Positions 27,802 through 36,052 are shown, counted from the first letter of the stretch. The stretch is 64,000 nucleotides of DNA from an uncultured Tateyamaria sp. (GCF_947503705.1 NZ_CANNES010000008.1:124001-188000); one strand, 5' to 3'. Made by a program: numbers and translations. The notes: a model not told the origin generated them from the letters alone.

Positions 27802-28008
27802 GTGATTGATCCCGATGAGCGCGAACAGGAAGCCTTGAAGGTCGCCATGCGGTTCATGGGCGAACTGATGGCCGAGATCGGCTGGGCGACCCCCTTCAAC
27901 GAACTTTCTGCCGATCAGGCAGCAAAGCTCGCCGAAGCCGCGGTTGACGGTTTTCAGGAGGGGATGTTGGCGAATGCCCCTCGGCCGGACCCCGAGGTGC
28001 CCTTCTGA
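27802..28008 (+). CDS. Small acidic phage protein of unknown function, first gene of the rightward early operon
   Basis: 68 residues from GTG 27802, six bases after GGAGG; the ATG three bases earlier is too close to the ribosome site. Helical, acidic, ending PRPDPEVPF. The stop overlaps the nuclease start by one base (TGATG), so it is coupled to it; possibly a partner of the nuclease. No known domain. Confidence 0.65.
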   Translation: MIDPDEREQEALKVAMRFMGELMAEIGWATPFNELSADQAAKLAEAAVDGFQEGMLANAPRPDPEVPF

Positions 28009-28754
28009 TGACAGCGCTCCTCGACTTCAATCACCGGGAAAAGAAGCCCACTTTTGCCGATGGCGTTAACGTACTGATCGATCATGCCCTTGTTGCAGAG
28101 CAGGCCACGCGGCCGACTCGGGACTATCTGGGCGGCAGCCGACTCGGCGATGCCTGTCAGCGTCGGCTGCAATACGAGTACCTAAAGGTGCCGAAGGACG
28201 AGGGCTCCGGGTTCTCGGGTCAGACCCTGCGGATTTTTGCGCTTGGGCATGTTCTCGAAGACTTGGCAATCGACTGGCTTCGCAAGGCGGGGTTTGATCT
28301 CAGGACCCGCAATCGCCATGGCGAGCAGTTCGGTTTCGAAGTCGCGGGCGGACGCCTTCAGGGGCATGCCGATGGCGTCATTGTCGCGGCGCCGAACGGC
28401 ATGGCGGTGCCGGCCTTGTGGGAGTGCAAGTCCGCAAACGCAAAGAACTGGCGCGAGATTGCGAAACGGGGCGTTGTCAAAGCCAAGCCCATCTATGCGG
28501 CCCAGATCGCGCTCTACCAGGCCTATTTGGGGCTGACGGAAGCGTCCGCGTTGTTCACCGCGATCAACAAGGACACCTGCGAGATCTGGCACGAACTGGT
28601 CCCCTTCGACGCCGAGCGCGCCCAGGCCGCAAGCGACAAGGCCGTTCGCATTCTGCGCGCCTGTGATGCTGGCGAACAACTGCCTCGGCACACGGAAGAT
28701 CCCGAGCATTTCCAATGCCATTTCTGCGACTGGAAGGCGAGGTGCTGGGAATGA
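28008..28754 (+). CDS. PD-(D/E)XK nuclease, Cas4/RecB-exonuclease-like, with Fe-S-type cysteines
   Basis: 248 residues. The nuclease core is seen as GHVLEDLAIDWL, GHADGVIV (motif II Asp, about residue 122) and LWECKSANAKNW (E-x-K motif III, about 143-147), then the QIALYQAYLG helix. One Cys in GDACQRR (about 49) plus the C-terminal CHFCDWKARCW give the four-Cys arrangement of Cas4/AddB-type iron-sulfur nucleases. Likely processes DNA ends in phage recombination. Start overlaps the preceding gene; its stop overlaps the primase ATG (ATGA). Confidence 0.85.
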   Translation: MTALLDFNHREKKPTFADGVNVLIDHALVAEQATRPTRDYLGGSRLGDACQRRLQYEYLKVPKDEGSGFSGQTLRIFALGHVLEDLAIDWLRKAGFDLRTRNRHGEQFGFEVAGGRLQGHADGVIVAAPNGMAVPALWECKSANAKNWREIAKRGVVKAKPIYAAQIALYQAYLGLTEASALFTAINKDTCEIWHELVPFDAERAQAASDKAVRILRACDAGEQLPRHTEDPEHFQCHFCDWKARCWE

Positions 28755-31108
28755 GCGATAGCAGCGTGGACCCCGCGGCCGCGGTTGCGCCTGACCCGGC
28801 CATGATCGCGACCTACACCGATGTCGTCTTCGGCTATTGCGATCATCTCGCTCCGGTCCGCGCGCTTGCGGAGAAAGGCAGCGCTGACGCTCCGCCGCAT
28901 ACGCCGTTCTTGCCTACGGAAGATGATCTCGCAGGGCGTCTAGCGCAGCAGGCGGATTGGGCGGCCTCGGCTGGCATGGCTCTCTTTGTGGTGCCGGGCA
29001 CCGTTGCCACACCGGTCGATGCGCGGGCCGAGCACATTGTTCAGACACAGGTTGTGCTCGTCGATCTCGATCATGGTGACATCGACGCCAAGCGTACGCA
29101 CCTTGAACGCCACCTCGGCAAGGCCACGCTGGTGGTGGCATCAGGTGGGGTGACGGCCGACGGTATCCGCAAGTTGCACCTCTATTGGCGACTCACCGAA
29201 CCAGCGGAAGGCGAGGACATTGCCCGGGTGTGCCGTGCCCGGCAAATGATTGCCGCCAAGGTCGGCGGTGATCCGGCCTTTCGCTCCGCCCATCAGCCAA
29301 TCCGGGTCGCCGGTTCCGTACATGCCAAAGCCGGGCAGCGTCGCCTTGTCGAAATCCTCGCCCATGCCGCCGTTGACCACGACCTCGCCGATCTGATCGA
29401 GGCGGTCATCGCCATGCCTCCGATGGAGGGGGCGCAGCCCGATCCACTCGACTTCAATGGCGCGACGCCCTTGCGGGGAACGGTGCCAGAGCTCTTCGGC
29501 AAGCCTGTCCGCGAGGGAGGCGTTGACGGGACAACCCGTTTCGATGCGCTTTCACGGGTCATCGGGTACTGGATCCGGCGCTGCCGCGAAGGCCATGTCA
29601 CGCCGGCAGAGTCGTGGGACGAGATCAAGGCGTACAACCTCGCGCGCATCGATCCGCCATGGACGGAGGATCGCCTGCGGGCCGAATCCGAACGCCTGTG
29701 GAAGCGCGACCAGAGCCGCAATGGCGACATCGACGATGCCGACATGGATGCGGACCAAGCGGGTGGCGGAGACGATGGCGACGGACCCATACCGGTCCGT
29801 TTCACTGAAGACGCGTTGGCGGCGCAGTTCGCATCAACTCATTCAGAGCAATGGCGATATGTCGCCGGCTGGGGCCAATGGCTCACTTGGACCGGCACTG
29901 TCTGGCGACGCGAAGAGACGTTGCAGGCCTTCGATCTCGCAAGGCAGGTGTGTCGGAACGCGGCGGTTCGAGCACCTTCAGCGCGCGTGCGCACCAAGCT
30001 GTCGACCGCATCGACCGTCTCTGCGGTGGAACGCCTTGCCCGCAGCGACCGCCGTCATGCCTGTACCACCGAGATTTGGGACCGTGATCCCTGGCTGTTG
30101 AATACCCCCAATGGCGTGATCGATCTCCGGACGGGCGCTTGCGCCCTGCACGATCCGGAACTCTTCATGACGAAGATCGCGGAGGCATCGACAAAAGATG
30201 CGTGCCCGACCTGGGAGGCATTCCTCGACACCGTGACCGGCGGAGACAAGGAGTTGCAGGCTTATCTACGCCGAATGGCCGGATACTGTCTGACCGGCGT
30301 GACGACCGAGCATGCGCTCTTCTTCCTCTATGGCACTGGCGCGAACGGCAAGTCGGTCTTCGCCAACACCCTGACGGAAATCATGGGCGACTACGCCACC
30401 GTCGCCGCGATGGACATGTTCATGGCAACTCACGGCGACCGCCATCCCACCGACATGGCGGGTCTGCGCGGCGCGCGGATCGTGACGTCGATCGAGACCG
30501 AACAGGGCAGCCGTTGGGCGGAGAGCAAGCTCAAGGCCCTGACGGGCGGCGACAAGATCACCGCCCGCTTCATGCGTCAGGATTTCTTCGAGTTCATTCC
30601 GCAATTCAAGCTGTTGATCGTCGGCAACCACAAGCCTTCGATCCGCAATGTCGACGAGGCCATGCGCCGACGGCTTCACATGATTCCCTTCACGGTGACG
30701 ATCCCGCCCGCCAAGCGTGACCGCCGCCTGCCTGACCGTCTGCTGGCCGAGCGGGACGGCATCCTCGCCTGGGCGCTGCGCGGATGCCTCGAATGGCAGG
30801 AGACCGGGTTGCGCCCGCCCGAAGCCGTGATGGCGGCGACCGAAGACTATTTCGAGGCCGAGGACGCGCTCGGACGCTGGATCGAGGAACGATGCCAGAC
30901 CGGCCCATCGCACTGGACTGGTTCGAGCGCGCTCTTTGCCAGTTGGAAGTCCTGGGCAGAGGCCAACGGCGAATACGCCGGGTCGATGAAGCGCTTCTCT
31001 GAGAATCTCGGCGCCCGTGGGTTCGAGAAACGCAACACGCGAAGCGCGCGTGGATTCCAGGGGATCAGGGTTTGCGACAGCGATGATGACCTATTTGATC
31101 GGAGTTGA
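28751..31108 (+). CDS. Phage primase-helicase (AEP-like primase domain plus D5/P4-type helicase)
   Basis: 785 residues. The N-terminal half resembles archaeo-eukaryotic/RepB-type primases: VVLVDLDHGD with metal-binding Asp (about 100-110), ASGG-x-HLYWRL, and HQPIRVAGSVH. The C-terminal half is the D5/P4 superfamily 3 helicase: GTGANGKS Walker A (about 528-535), IETEQGSRW, and LLIVGNHKP. Initiates and drives phage replication. Start overlaps the nuclease stop. A final winged-helix-like 80 residues end with GIRVCDSDDDLF. Confidence 0.92.
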   Translation: MSDSSVDPAAAVAPDPAMIATYTDVVFGYCDHLAPVRALAEKGSADAPPHTPFLPTEDDLAGRLAQQADWAASAGMALFVVPGTVATPVDARAEHIVQTQVVLVDLDHGDIDAKRTHLERHLGKATLVVASGGVTADGIRKLHLYWRLTEPAEGEDIARVCRARQMIAAKVGGDPAFRSAHQPIRVAGSVHAKAGQRRLVEILAHAAVDHDLADLIEAVIAMPPMEGAQPDPLDFNGATPLRGTVPELFGKPVREGGVDGTTRFDALSRVIGYWIRRCREGHVTPAESWDEIKAYNLARIDPPWTEDRLRAESERLWKRDQSRNGDIDDADMDADQAGGGDDGDGPIPVRFTEDALAAQFASTHSEQWRYVAGWGQWLTWTGTVWRREETLQAFDLARQVCRNAAVRAPSARVRTKLSTASTVSAVERLARSDRRHACTTEIWDRDPWLLNTPNGVIDLRTGACALHDPELFMTKIAEASTKDACPTWEAFLDTVTGGDKELQAYLRRMAGYCLTGVTTEHALFFLYGTGANGKSVFANTLTEIMGDYATVAAMDMFMATHGDRHPTDMAGLRGARIVTSIETEQGSRWAESKLKALTGGDKITARFMRQDFFEFIPQFKLLIVGNHKPSIRNVDEAMRRRLHMIPFTVTIPPAKRDRRLPDRLLAERDGILAWALRGCLEWQETGLRPPEAVMAATEDYFEAEDALGRWIEERCQTGPSHWTGSSALFASWKSWAEANGEYAGSMKRFSENLGARGFEKRNTRSARGFQGIRVCDSDDDLFDRS

Positions 31109-31111
31109 AAA

Positions 31112-31735
31112 ATGTCAATAAAATCAGAGACCGCGACGGATGTGACGGGTCATACCCATATAACCGTCACGCGCGCGCATACGCGCGTCCGTAACGGAGT
31201 TACCAAACAAACCGTCACACCCGTCACACCCGCCAGCGACCTGAGATCGCGGGCTGAAGATGCGCTGCCCCATCCCGTGCTCGCCCTCGATCTCGGCACG
31301 GCGACCGGCTGGGCATTGCGCGGCGCGGACGGGCTGATCGTCAGCGGAACCGCGTGTTTTCGGCCACGCCGTTTCGACGGCGGCGGCATGCGGTACTTGC
31401 GCTTCACCAACTGGATGACTGAACTCGACAGGCTTTCAGGCCCTATTTCCGCAATCTGGTTCGAGGAAGTCCGCCGGCACGCCGGCACCGATGCAAGCCA
31501 CGTCTATGGCGGGCTCATGGCCACGCTCACCGCATGGGCGGAGTTGCGCGGCATCCCTTACGAGGGCGTGCCCGTGGGCACCATCAAGCGTTTTGCCACC
31601 GGCAAAGGCAATGCGAACAAGGCTGCCATGATCGAAGCGATCCGGCAGCGTGGCTTTTCTCCAGAGGATGACAACGAGGCCGACGCCCTTGCGCTCCTTC
31701 TCTGGGCTCTCGACACGAAGGGCGGACAACAATGA
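31112..31735 (+). CDS. RuvC-like Holliday-junction endonuclease (phage)
   Basis: 207 residues with a 45-residue Thr/Arg-rich lead. RNase H-fold catalytic residues are visible: LDLGTATGWAL (first Asp), WFEEVRRH (Glu) and EDDNEADALALLLW (two final Asp). Resolves branched DNA before packaging. GGAG precedes the ATG. The stop overlaps the next gene (ATGA). Confidence 0.85.
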   Translation: MSIKSETATDVTGHTHITVTRAHTRVRNGVTKQTVTPVTPASDLRSRAEDALPHPVLALDLGTATGWALRGADGLIVSGTACFRPRRFDGGGMRYLRFTNWMTELDRLSGPISAIWFEEVRRHAGTDASHVYGGLMATLTAWAELRGIPYEGVPVGTIKRFATGKGNANKAAMIEAIRQRGFSPEDDNEADALALLLWALDTKGGQQ

Positions 31736-32196
31736 ACGCACATTCGAATTCGCACAACGTGGTCTGGACCGCAGGCCTCGTGGAAGCCCGGTTGTCGGAG
31801 GCGGCCTTCGTGCTCAAACGGCTGCCGGAGCCACGTATGCTAGGGTACTTCAGTACCTGGCCAGAGATCGTTCACAGTTTCGCGGACAAGGTCGGGCAAG
31901 AGCCCAGGAAGATGCGCGTGCTTCCATCGCCGCAATCCATCAGCAGAATGGAAGAGACGCTGACCTGGACCGCGGGACTCGAGCCGCAAGACGGCAAGAT
32001 CGTCTGGCTGCGGGCCTATGGATATCGTTGGCGAGAGATCTGCCGAATGGTCGGTCTGCAGCGCGCGTCAGCCCATCACCACTGGGTCTATGGGCTTTGC
32101 TTGATCTCCCATCGCCTGAACAACCGCCGGATCAATCCGCGGCTCTCCATGCAGCAGGTCATCGACCTCGCACGCGCTGACGACCCGGCACTTTGA
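31732..32196 (+). CDS. DUF6362-like HTH protein
   Basis: 154 residues, helical. The segment ILWLRAYGYRW-type (KIVWLRAYGYRWREICRMVG, about 85-104) with the following RASAHHHWVYGL reads as a sigma-4-like or Trp-repressor-like HTH. I recall the family as a phage protein of unknown role commonly preceding the methylase/terminase region. Overlaps the RuvC-like gene by 4 bases; followed by a 335-base gap. Confidence 0.7.
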   Translation: MNAHSNSHNVVWTAGLVEARLSEAAFVLKRLPEPRMLGYFSTWPEIVHSFADKVGQEPRKMRVLPSPQSISRMEETLTWTAGLEPQDGKIVWLRAYGYRWREICRMVGLQRASAHHHWVYGLCLISHRLNNRRINPRLSMQQVIDLARADDPAL

Positions 32197-32531
32197 TGCT
32201 TCGGCGGCGATTGAATTTTCTTCCAGACACTTTTTCCATCCCGCCGGTATGTGACTGGTAAGTTCGCGAGGTGCGCGAGGCGGTCGCCAAGCGCGTTCGC
32301 GGGTCCTTCCTGGCCGTAAACGTATACGGGCGGGCGAAGCGCGCAACATCGCTAGCGACAGGGCCGGTTTTTTGGGAAGCCACCCCGGCGAGCATCCACC
32401 CGAGATCCGCTGAAAACCACGACAAAACAAACCTTTGAAACCGAACACGTCCGGTGGCCGCTGGAACCCTCGTGGAGTCCAGGCTGGCTGCTGGTGTCCG
32501 GAATCCACCCGATTGAGGCGAACCGACCCGC
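32197..32531 (+). other. Non-coding region before the methylase genes, likely regulatory
   Basis: 335 bases with no supportable gene. It contains the second copy of the 14-base repeat (32242-32255) and a short palindrome CGCTAGCG near 32350. It breaks an otherwise overlapping gene chain, so it probably carries a promoter for the modification and late genes. Confidence 0.5.
32242..32255 (+). repeat. 14-base repeat, copy 2 (CGCCGGTATGTGAC)
   Basis: Exact copy of 27685-27698, here 277 bases before the adenine methylase start. Same orientation relative to the downstream operon. Confidence 0.5.
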
Positions 32532-33785
32532 ATGACCCTGAGCTTTGCCCCGGACGTGATCGAGATGTGGCCGCTGGCCAGGCTCGAGCCCTATGCGAAG
32601 AACGCAAAGATGCATGGCGCGGATCAGGTCGCGAAGATCGCCGCCAGCATGGCCGAGTTCGGCTGGACGGTTCCGTGTCTTGTCGCCGACGACGGCGAGC
32701 TGATCGCTGGCCATGGCCGGGTGTTGGCCGCCACGCAACTGGGGCTGTCCGAGGCCCCGGTGATCGTTCTGGGCCATCTGACCGAGGCGCAGCGCCGGGC
32801 CTACCGGATTGCTGACAACAAGCTGACGGAACTCGGGACCTGGGATGAGGCGCTGCTGTCGGCCGAGCTGAACGACCTGCTGGCCGAGGACTACGATCTG
32901 TCGCTGATTGGTTTCGACGATGCCGAACTCGAAGCGCTGTTGGCCGGTGAGGTCGACCCCGAAACCGCGTCCCGAGAGGGCGAGGACGATGTTCCCGAAG
33001 CCCCCGAAACCCCGATCAGCCGTCCCGGCGATCTCTGGGTGCTTGGCAAGCATCGATTGCTCTGCGGGGACGCGACCGTGGCCACGGACGTCGAGCGACT
33101 GCTCGGCGATGTGACACCACTGCTGATGGTGACCGACCCGCCTTACGGCGTCGACTACGATCCCGGCTGGCGCAACAAGGCAGGCGCCGCCGCGACCAAG
33201 CGCACCGGCAAGGTGCTGAATGACGACCGCGCTGATTGGCGCGAGGCCTGGGCGTTGTTCCCTGGCGATGTGGCCTATGTTTGGCACGGCGCGTTGCATG
33301 CGACGACGGTCGCGGAAAGCCTCGAAGCCTCCGGCTTCAACATCCGGTCCCAGATCATCTGGGCCAAGGATCGCCTGGTGCTGAGCCGCGGCGATTATCA
33401 CTGGCAGCACGAGCCGTGCCTCTATGCCGTCAAGAAATCCGGCAAGGGCCATTGGGCCGGCGACCGCAAACAGACAACGCTTTGGCAAATCGCCAACAAA
33501 GATCAGGACGCTGAAACCGTACACGGGACGCAGAAGCCCGTCGAATGCATGCGTCGGCCAATCCTGAACAATTCCAGCCCCGGGCAAGCGGTCTACGAGC
33601 CCTTCATGGGCTCCGGAACCACGCTGATCGCGGCCGAAACCACGGGCCGTGTGTGTTTCGGGATCGAATTGAACCCGGCCTATGTCGATGTCGCCGTCCA
33701 GCGGTGGCAGCAGTTCACCGGCCAGGAGGCCGTGCTGGACGGGACCGGCGAGACCTTCGCCGATCTGACGGCCAACCCGCGCTGA
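32532..33785 (+). CDS. ParB-domain/N6-adenine (or N4-cytosine) DNA methyltransferase fusion
   Basis: 417 residues. Residues 1-130 are a ParB/Srx-like domain (LIAGHGRVLAATQLG, HLTEAQRRAYRIADNKL). The methylase part has TDPPYGVDY (about 199-207) before PFMGSGTTLIAA (about 355-367), the order of beta-class enzymes. Common in phages, where it protects phage DNA from host restriction, relevant next to the host's type I system. It has no clear ribosome site. No restriction partner is encoded. Confidence 0.9.
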   Translation: MTLSFAPDVIEMWPLARLEPYAKNAKMHGADQVAKIAASMAEFGWTVPCLVADDGELIAGHGRVLAATQLGLSEAPVIVLGHLTEAQRRAYRIADNKLTELGTWDEALLSAELNDLLAEDYDLSLIGFDDAELEALLAGEVDPETASREGEDDVPEAPETPISRPGDLWVLGKHRLLCGDATVATDVERLLGDVTPLLMVTDPPYGVDYDPGWRNKAGAAATKRTGKVLNDDRADWREAWALFPGDVAYVWHGALHATTVAESLEASGFNIRSQIIWAKDRLVLSRGDYHWQHEPCLYAVKKSGKGHWAGDRKQTTLWQIANKDQDAETVHGTQKPVECMRRPILNNSSPGQAVYEPFMGSGTTLIAAETTGRVCFGIELNPAYVDVAVQRWQQFTGQEAVLDGTGETFADLTANPR

Positions 33786-33789
33786 GGCG

Positions 33790-34965
33790 ATGCATGACCT
33801 GGCTTTACATCCCTCCGGACGTGCTTCCGGAGCCGGCGACCTGTTCGGCCTCTCGCTCTGCTCCGGTGCAGGCGGGCTGGACCTCGGGCTCACCATCGCC
33901 TTGCCCGGATATCGAACTGTGGGCCATGTCGAACGGGAAACCTACGCCGCGGCCATCCTCGTGGCACGGATGGAAGAGGCGGCCCTGGATTGCGCGCCTG
34001 TCTGGGACGACGTTGCCAGCTTCGACGGCCGCCCGTGGCGCGGCACGGTGGACATCGTCACTGCGGGCTATCCGTGCCAGCCTTTCTCCGTCGCGGGCAA
34101 ACGCCGGGGCGCGGACGATCCGCGCCACCTCTGGCCCCATGTCGCGCGCATCATTGGCGAGGTCGAGCCGCCCTTCGTCTTCCTCGAGAATGTCGCCCAT
34201 CATCTCCGCCTCGGCTTCCCCGAAGTCGCCGCAGGACTGGTCGGCATGGGCTACCGCCTTGCGGCGGGCCTCTTCACGGCGGCGGAAGTCGGCGCGCCCC
34301 ACAAGCGCGAGCGGCTCTTCATCCTCGCGCACCGAGAGGACTGCGAACTGGCCGACCCCGCGCGCCTGCTCCGGGACCCGGTCCAGTGGCGGGAACCGGA
34401 CCGAGATGCTCCGGCTCTGGCCGACGCCCCGCGCCAGCGCCAACGAGAACCGGCAGACGAAACCGACGCCCTCACAGGAAGCGGGCAAGCACGGGATGAA
34501 CCTGGCGACCTCGGCCGCGATGTGGCCGACGCCGCAAACCGACAGTTTTCGCAGCCGGGGCGGCGCCCGGAGACACGAGAAGGGTCTCGATGGCATGGCG
34601 CGGGACTGGCCAACGCCGATGGCAACCGACGGCAACAAGCCGAGCGCGGGCAATCGCAAGTCCGCCGACCTGACCCGTGCCAGCCAGATGTGGATGACGC
34701 CGACGGCCCGGGATCACAAGGACGGCGCGACCACATTGGCGAACACCCCGGTGAACGGCTTGCTTGGCCGCCAGGTCCTGGTGACGCCGACGGCTGGGAG
34801 CGATACCTCCGAGCCGCGCCGGACGCTGAACCCAGCATTCGTCGAGGCTCTGATGGGCTGGCCCACCGGGTGGACCGCCTTCGGCTCTGTGGCAACGGCG
34901 TGGTCCCATTGGTTGCCGCGCATGCGCTGCGAACTCTTGCAGCTCAATTGCTGGCTGATGGCTGA
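33790..34965 (+). CDS. C5-cytosine DNA methyltransferase, overlapped along its length by a second open frame
   Basis: 391 residues. Motif I SLCSGAGGLDLGL (about 21-33), motif IV GYPCQPFS with catalytic Cys (about 96), motif VI ENV (about 136), motif VIII region KRERLFILA (about 173-181) and motif X LCGNGVVPLVAAHALRTL (about 365-382) are all in this frame. The target-recognition region between VIII and X is unusual: poor in hydrophobic residues and built of repeated LADP, LADAP, VADA and LANAD units. There the +1 frame is open and looks more protein-like, and third-position GC favours it. Either this frame encodes the full enzyme with a disordered insert, or a frameshifted form is also made. 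Starts 4 bases after the adenine methylase stop. Confidence 0.85.
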   Translation: MHDLALHPSGRASGAGDLFGLSLCSGAGGLDLGLTIALPGYRTVGHVERETYAAAILVARMEEAALDCAPVWDDVASFDGRPWRGTVDIVTAGYPCQPFSVAGKRRGADDPRHLWPHVARIIGEVEPPFVFLENVAHHLRLGFPEVAAGLVGMGYRLAAGLFTAAEVGAPHKRERLFILAHREDCELADPARLLRDPVQWREPDRDAPALADAPRQRQREPADETDALTGSGQARDEPGDLGRDVADAANRQFSQPGRRPETREGSRWHGAGLANADGNRRQQAERGQSQVRRPDPCQPDVDDADGPGSQGRRDHIGEHPGERLAWPPGPGDADGWERYLRAAPDAEPSIRRGSDGLAHRVDRLRLCGNGVVPLVAAHALRTLAAQLLADG

Positions 34966-34981
34966 AGGGGGGCCAGTATGA
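33794..34981 (+). CDS. Overlapping +1-frame ORF across the cytosine methylase gene (WPTP-repeat protein or frameshift extension)
   Basis: 395 residues if started at ATG 33794, four bases after the methylase start; the frame is open further upstream. Its 5' half is Ser/Arg-rich and looks like a shadow of the methylase. From about 34340 it carries NWPTPRA, LWPTPRA, MWPTPQT, DWPTPMA, MWMTPTA and VTPTA repeats and then LNPAFVEALMGWPTGW and WLPRMRCELL. I counted about 85% G/C at third positions in this part against roughly 60% for the methylase frame. Its stop overlaps the next start as ATGA, the coupling used throughout this phage. It may be a separate protein, or the C-terminus of a +1 frameshifted methylase. 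Confidence 0.5.
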   Translation: MTWLYIPPDVLPEPATCSASRSAPVQAGWTSGSPSPCPDIELWAMSNGKPTPRPSSWHGWKRRPWIARLSGTTLPASTAARGAARWTSSLRAIRASLSPSRANAGARTIRATSGPMSRASLARSSRPSSSSRMSPIISASASPKSPQDWSAWATALRRASSRRRKSARPTSASGSSSSRTERTANWPTPRACSGTRSSGGNRTEMLRLWPTPRASANENRQTKPTPSQEAGKHGMNLATSAAMWPTPQTDSFRSRGGARRHEKGLDGMARDWPTPMATDGNKPSAGNRKSADLTRASQMWMTPTARDHKDGATTLANTPVNGLLGRQVLVTPTAGSDTSEPRRTLNPAFVEALMGWPTGWTAFGSVATAWSHWLPRMRCELLQLNCWLMAEGGPV

Positions 34982-35202
34982 AACAGTCGCGCCTCATGTC
35001 GCTGATCGAGGCCGTCGCCAACGTGGCGGTTGGCTACGGCGTGGCGGTCATCACGCAGATCCTGATCTTCCCGATCTTCGGGCTGCACACGACTCTGGCG
35101 CAGAACCTGAAAATGGGCGCGATCTTCACGGTGGTATCGATAGCGCGGTCCTTCGCGCTGCGCCGCTTGTTCGAGGTGATCCGGATGCGACACGCCAAAT
35201 GA
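34978..35202 (+). CDS. Small membrane protein (DUF7220-like), two transmembrane segments
   Basis: 74 residues with hydrophobic segments at about 12-35 (VANVAVGYGVAVITQILIF) and 45-60, short basic C-terminus (RRLFEVIRMRHAK). A small two-helix phage protein of unknown role; holin-like features but distant from the lysis genes. Its ATG overlaps the stop of the +1-frame ORF, not that of the methylase frame. Confidence 0.7.
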   Translation: MKQSRLMSLIEAVANVAVGYGVAVITQILIFPIFGLHTTLAQNLKMGAIFTVVSIARSFALRRLFEVIRMRHAK

Positions 35203-35204
35203 GA

Positions 35205-35231
35205 AAACGCCGCCCCTAGGGGACGGCGGTC
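35205..35231. terminator. Strong hairpin between converging genes, possible terminator
   Basis: CGCCG-C-CCC/GGGG-A-CGGCG pairing at 35208-35228 around a CTAG turn, between the stops of a rightward and a leftward gene. No clear T run after it, only an A run before it, so it may serve mainly the leftward gene. Confidence 0.4.
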
Positions 35232-35254
35232 ATCTGTGTGTTGGACCGTGTGCG

Positions 35255-35773
35255 TCAGTCGCGGATAGCGTAGACGCGGCCTCGTCCGTCAACCTTTTCC
35301 GAGGTGATCGTCAGGCCGAGCTTCTTTTTCAGCGCGCCGGACATTGCCCCTCTCGCAGTGTGAGCTTTCCAATCGAGTGCCGCTACGATCTCCTCGATGG
35401 TCGCGCCACTCTCGGCGCGCAGCATGGCGATCAGCTTGGCCTGCTTCGTACCCTCGCGTGGTGTGCGCATCTTGGGTGCGGAGTCCTCGGCCGGAGTGGT
35501 CTCCGCGCTGTTAGCCTCAATGCCAATGGCGGCGAGGCCTGTGTCGGTCGCGACCAGCGTGACGCCGTTGCCGTCGCCAGTCTCGCGCCAGACGGGCTCG
35601 CCGTTGCGCATATCGGCCTCGACCTCTTCGAGGAAGCCTTTTGCGAGCATCGCGCCGATGACCTTGGCGGCGGCCCCGCCGCGCAGGCTGTCGGGTAGCG
35701 GCAAGGCGATCTGACCGTCGCGATTGGCGGCGGTGCTGAGAATGATGGCTTGGGTGTCGGAAAATTTTGTCAT
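35255..35773 (-). CDS. DUF3489-family protein
   Basis: 172 residues. The C-terminal third (TKQAKLIAMLRAESGATIEEIVAALDW onwards, then HTARGAMSGALKKKLGL) is the DUF3489 signature and folds as a winged helix, so DNA binding is likely. The N-terminal part (SDTQAIILSTAANR) is another helical region. Families like this occur in alphaproteobacterial phages; role unknown, a regulator is plausible. Leftward, opposite to the late genes. Confidence 0.8.
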   Translation of the reverse strand: MTKFSDTQAIILSTAANRDGQIALPLPDSLRGGAAAKVIGAMLAKGFLEEVEADMRNGEPVWRETGDGNGVTLVATDTGLAAIGIEANSAETTPAEDSAPKMRTPREGTKQAKLIAMLRAESGATIEEIVAALDWKAHTARGAMSGALKKKLGLTITSEKVDGRGRVYAIRD

Positions 35774-35863
35774 CTGTGCCTCCGTGGCTCAGCCCCGCGG
35801 GATGCGTGGCTTCTACCGGGGCGAGCCCGCCGCTTGGGCGGGCCGGGACCGACGTGCGATGGT

Positions 35864-36052
35864 TCAGTCGTCGCGCGCGATCAGGGCAAGGAGGACGGCC
35901 GCCATGCCGCCGAGATATTCGCTACGGCGAAACACGATCTCGTCGATCTCCGTCGCGGTGTTGATGGTCGGGTCGACCTGAAGGTCGCTGCCCATGTGTG
36001 GCATCAGGCGGGTGGCCTCGCGGTTGTAGCGTTTTGCAAGGGTGCTGGTCAT
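35864..36052 (-). CDS. Small hypothetical phage protein
   Basis: 62 residues from ATG 36052, six bases inside the end of the preceding gene's stop region. Features: TEIDEIVFRRSEYLGGMAAVLLALIARDD, a hydrophobic C-terminal helix. Coupled to the 89-aa gene before it. No function known. Confidence 0.55.
   Translation of the reverse strand: MTSTLAKRYNREATRLMPHMGSDLQVDPTINTATEIDEIVFRRSEYLGGMAAVLLALIARDD

Noticed and set aside
28008-28754. Cas4 of a CRISPR system
   Set aside because: Fold and cysteines fit Cas4-like nucleases, but there are no cas1/cas2 genes or array; the context is phage replication.
32352-33896. Antisense open frame of 514 codons opposite the adenine methylase
   Set aside because: Sense frame has DPPY and FMGSG motifs; antisense has no domain and is explained by codon bias.
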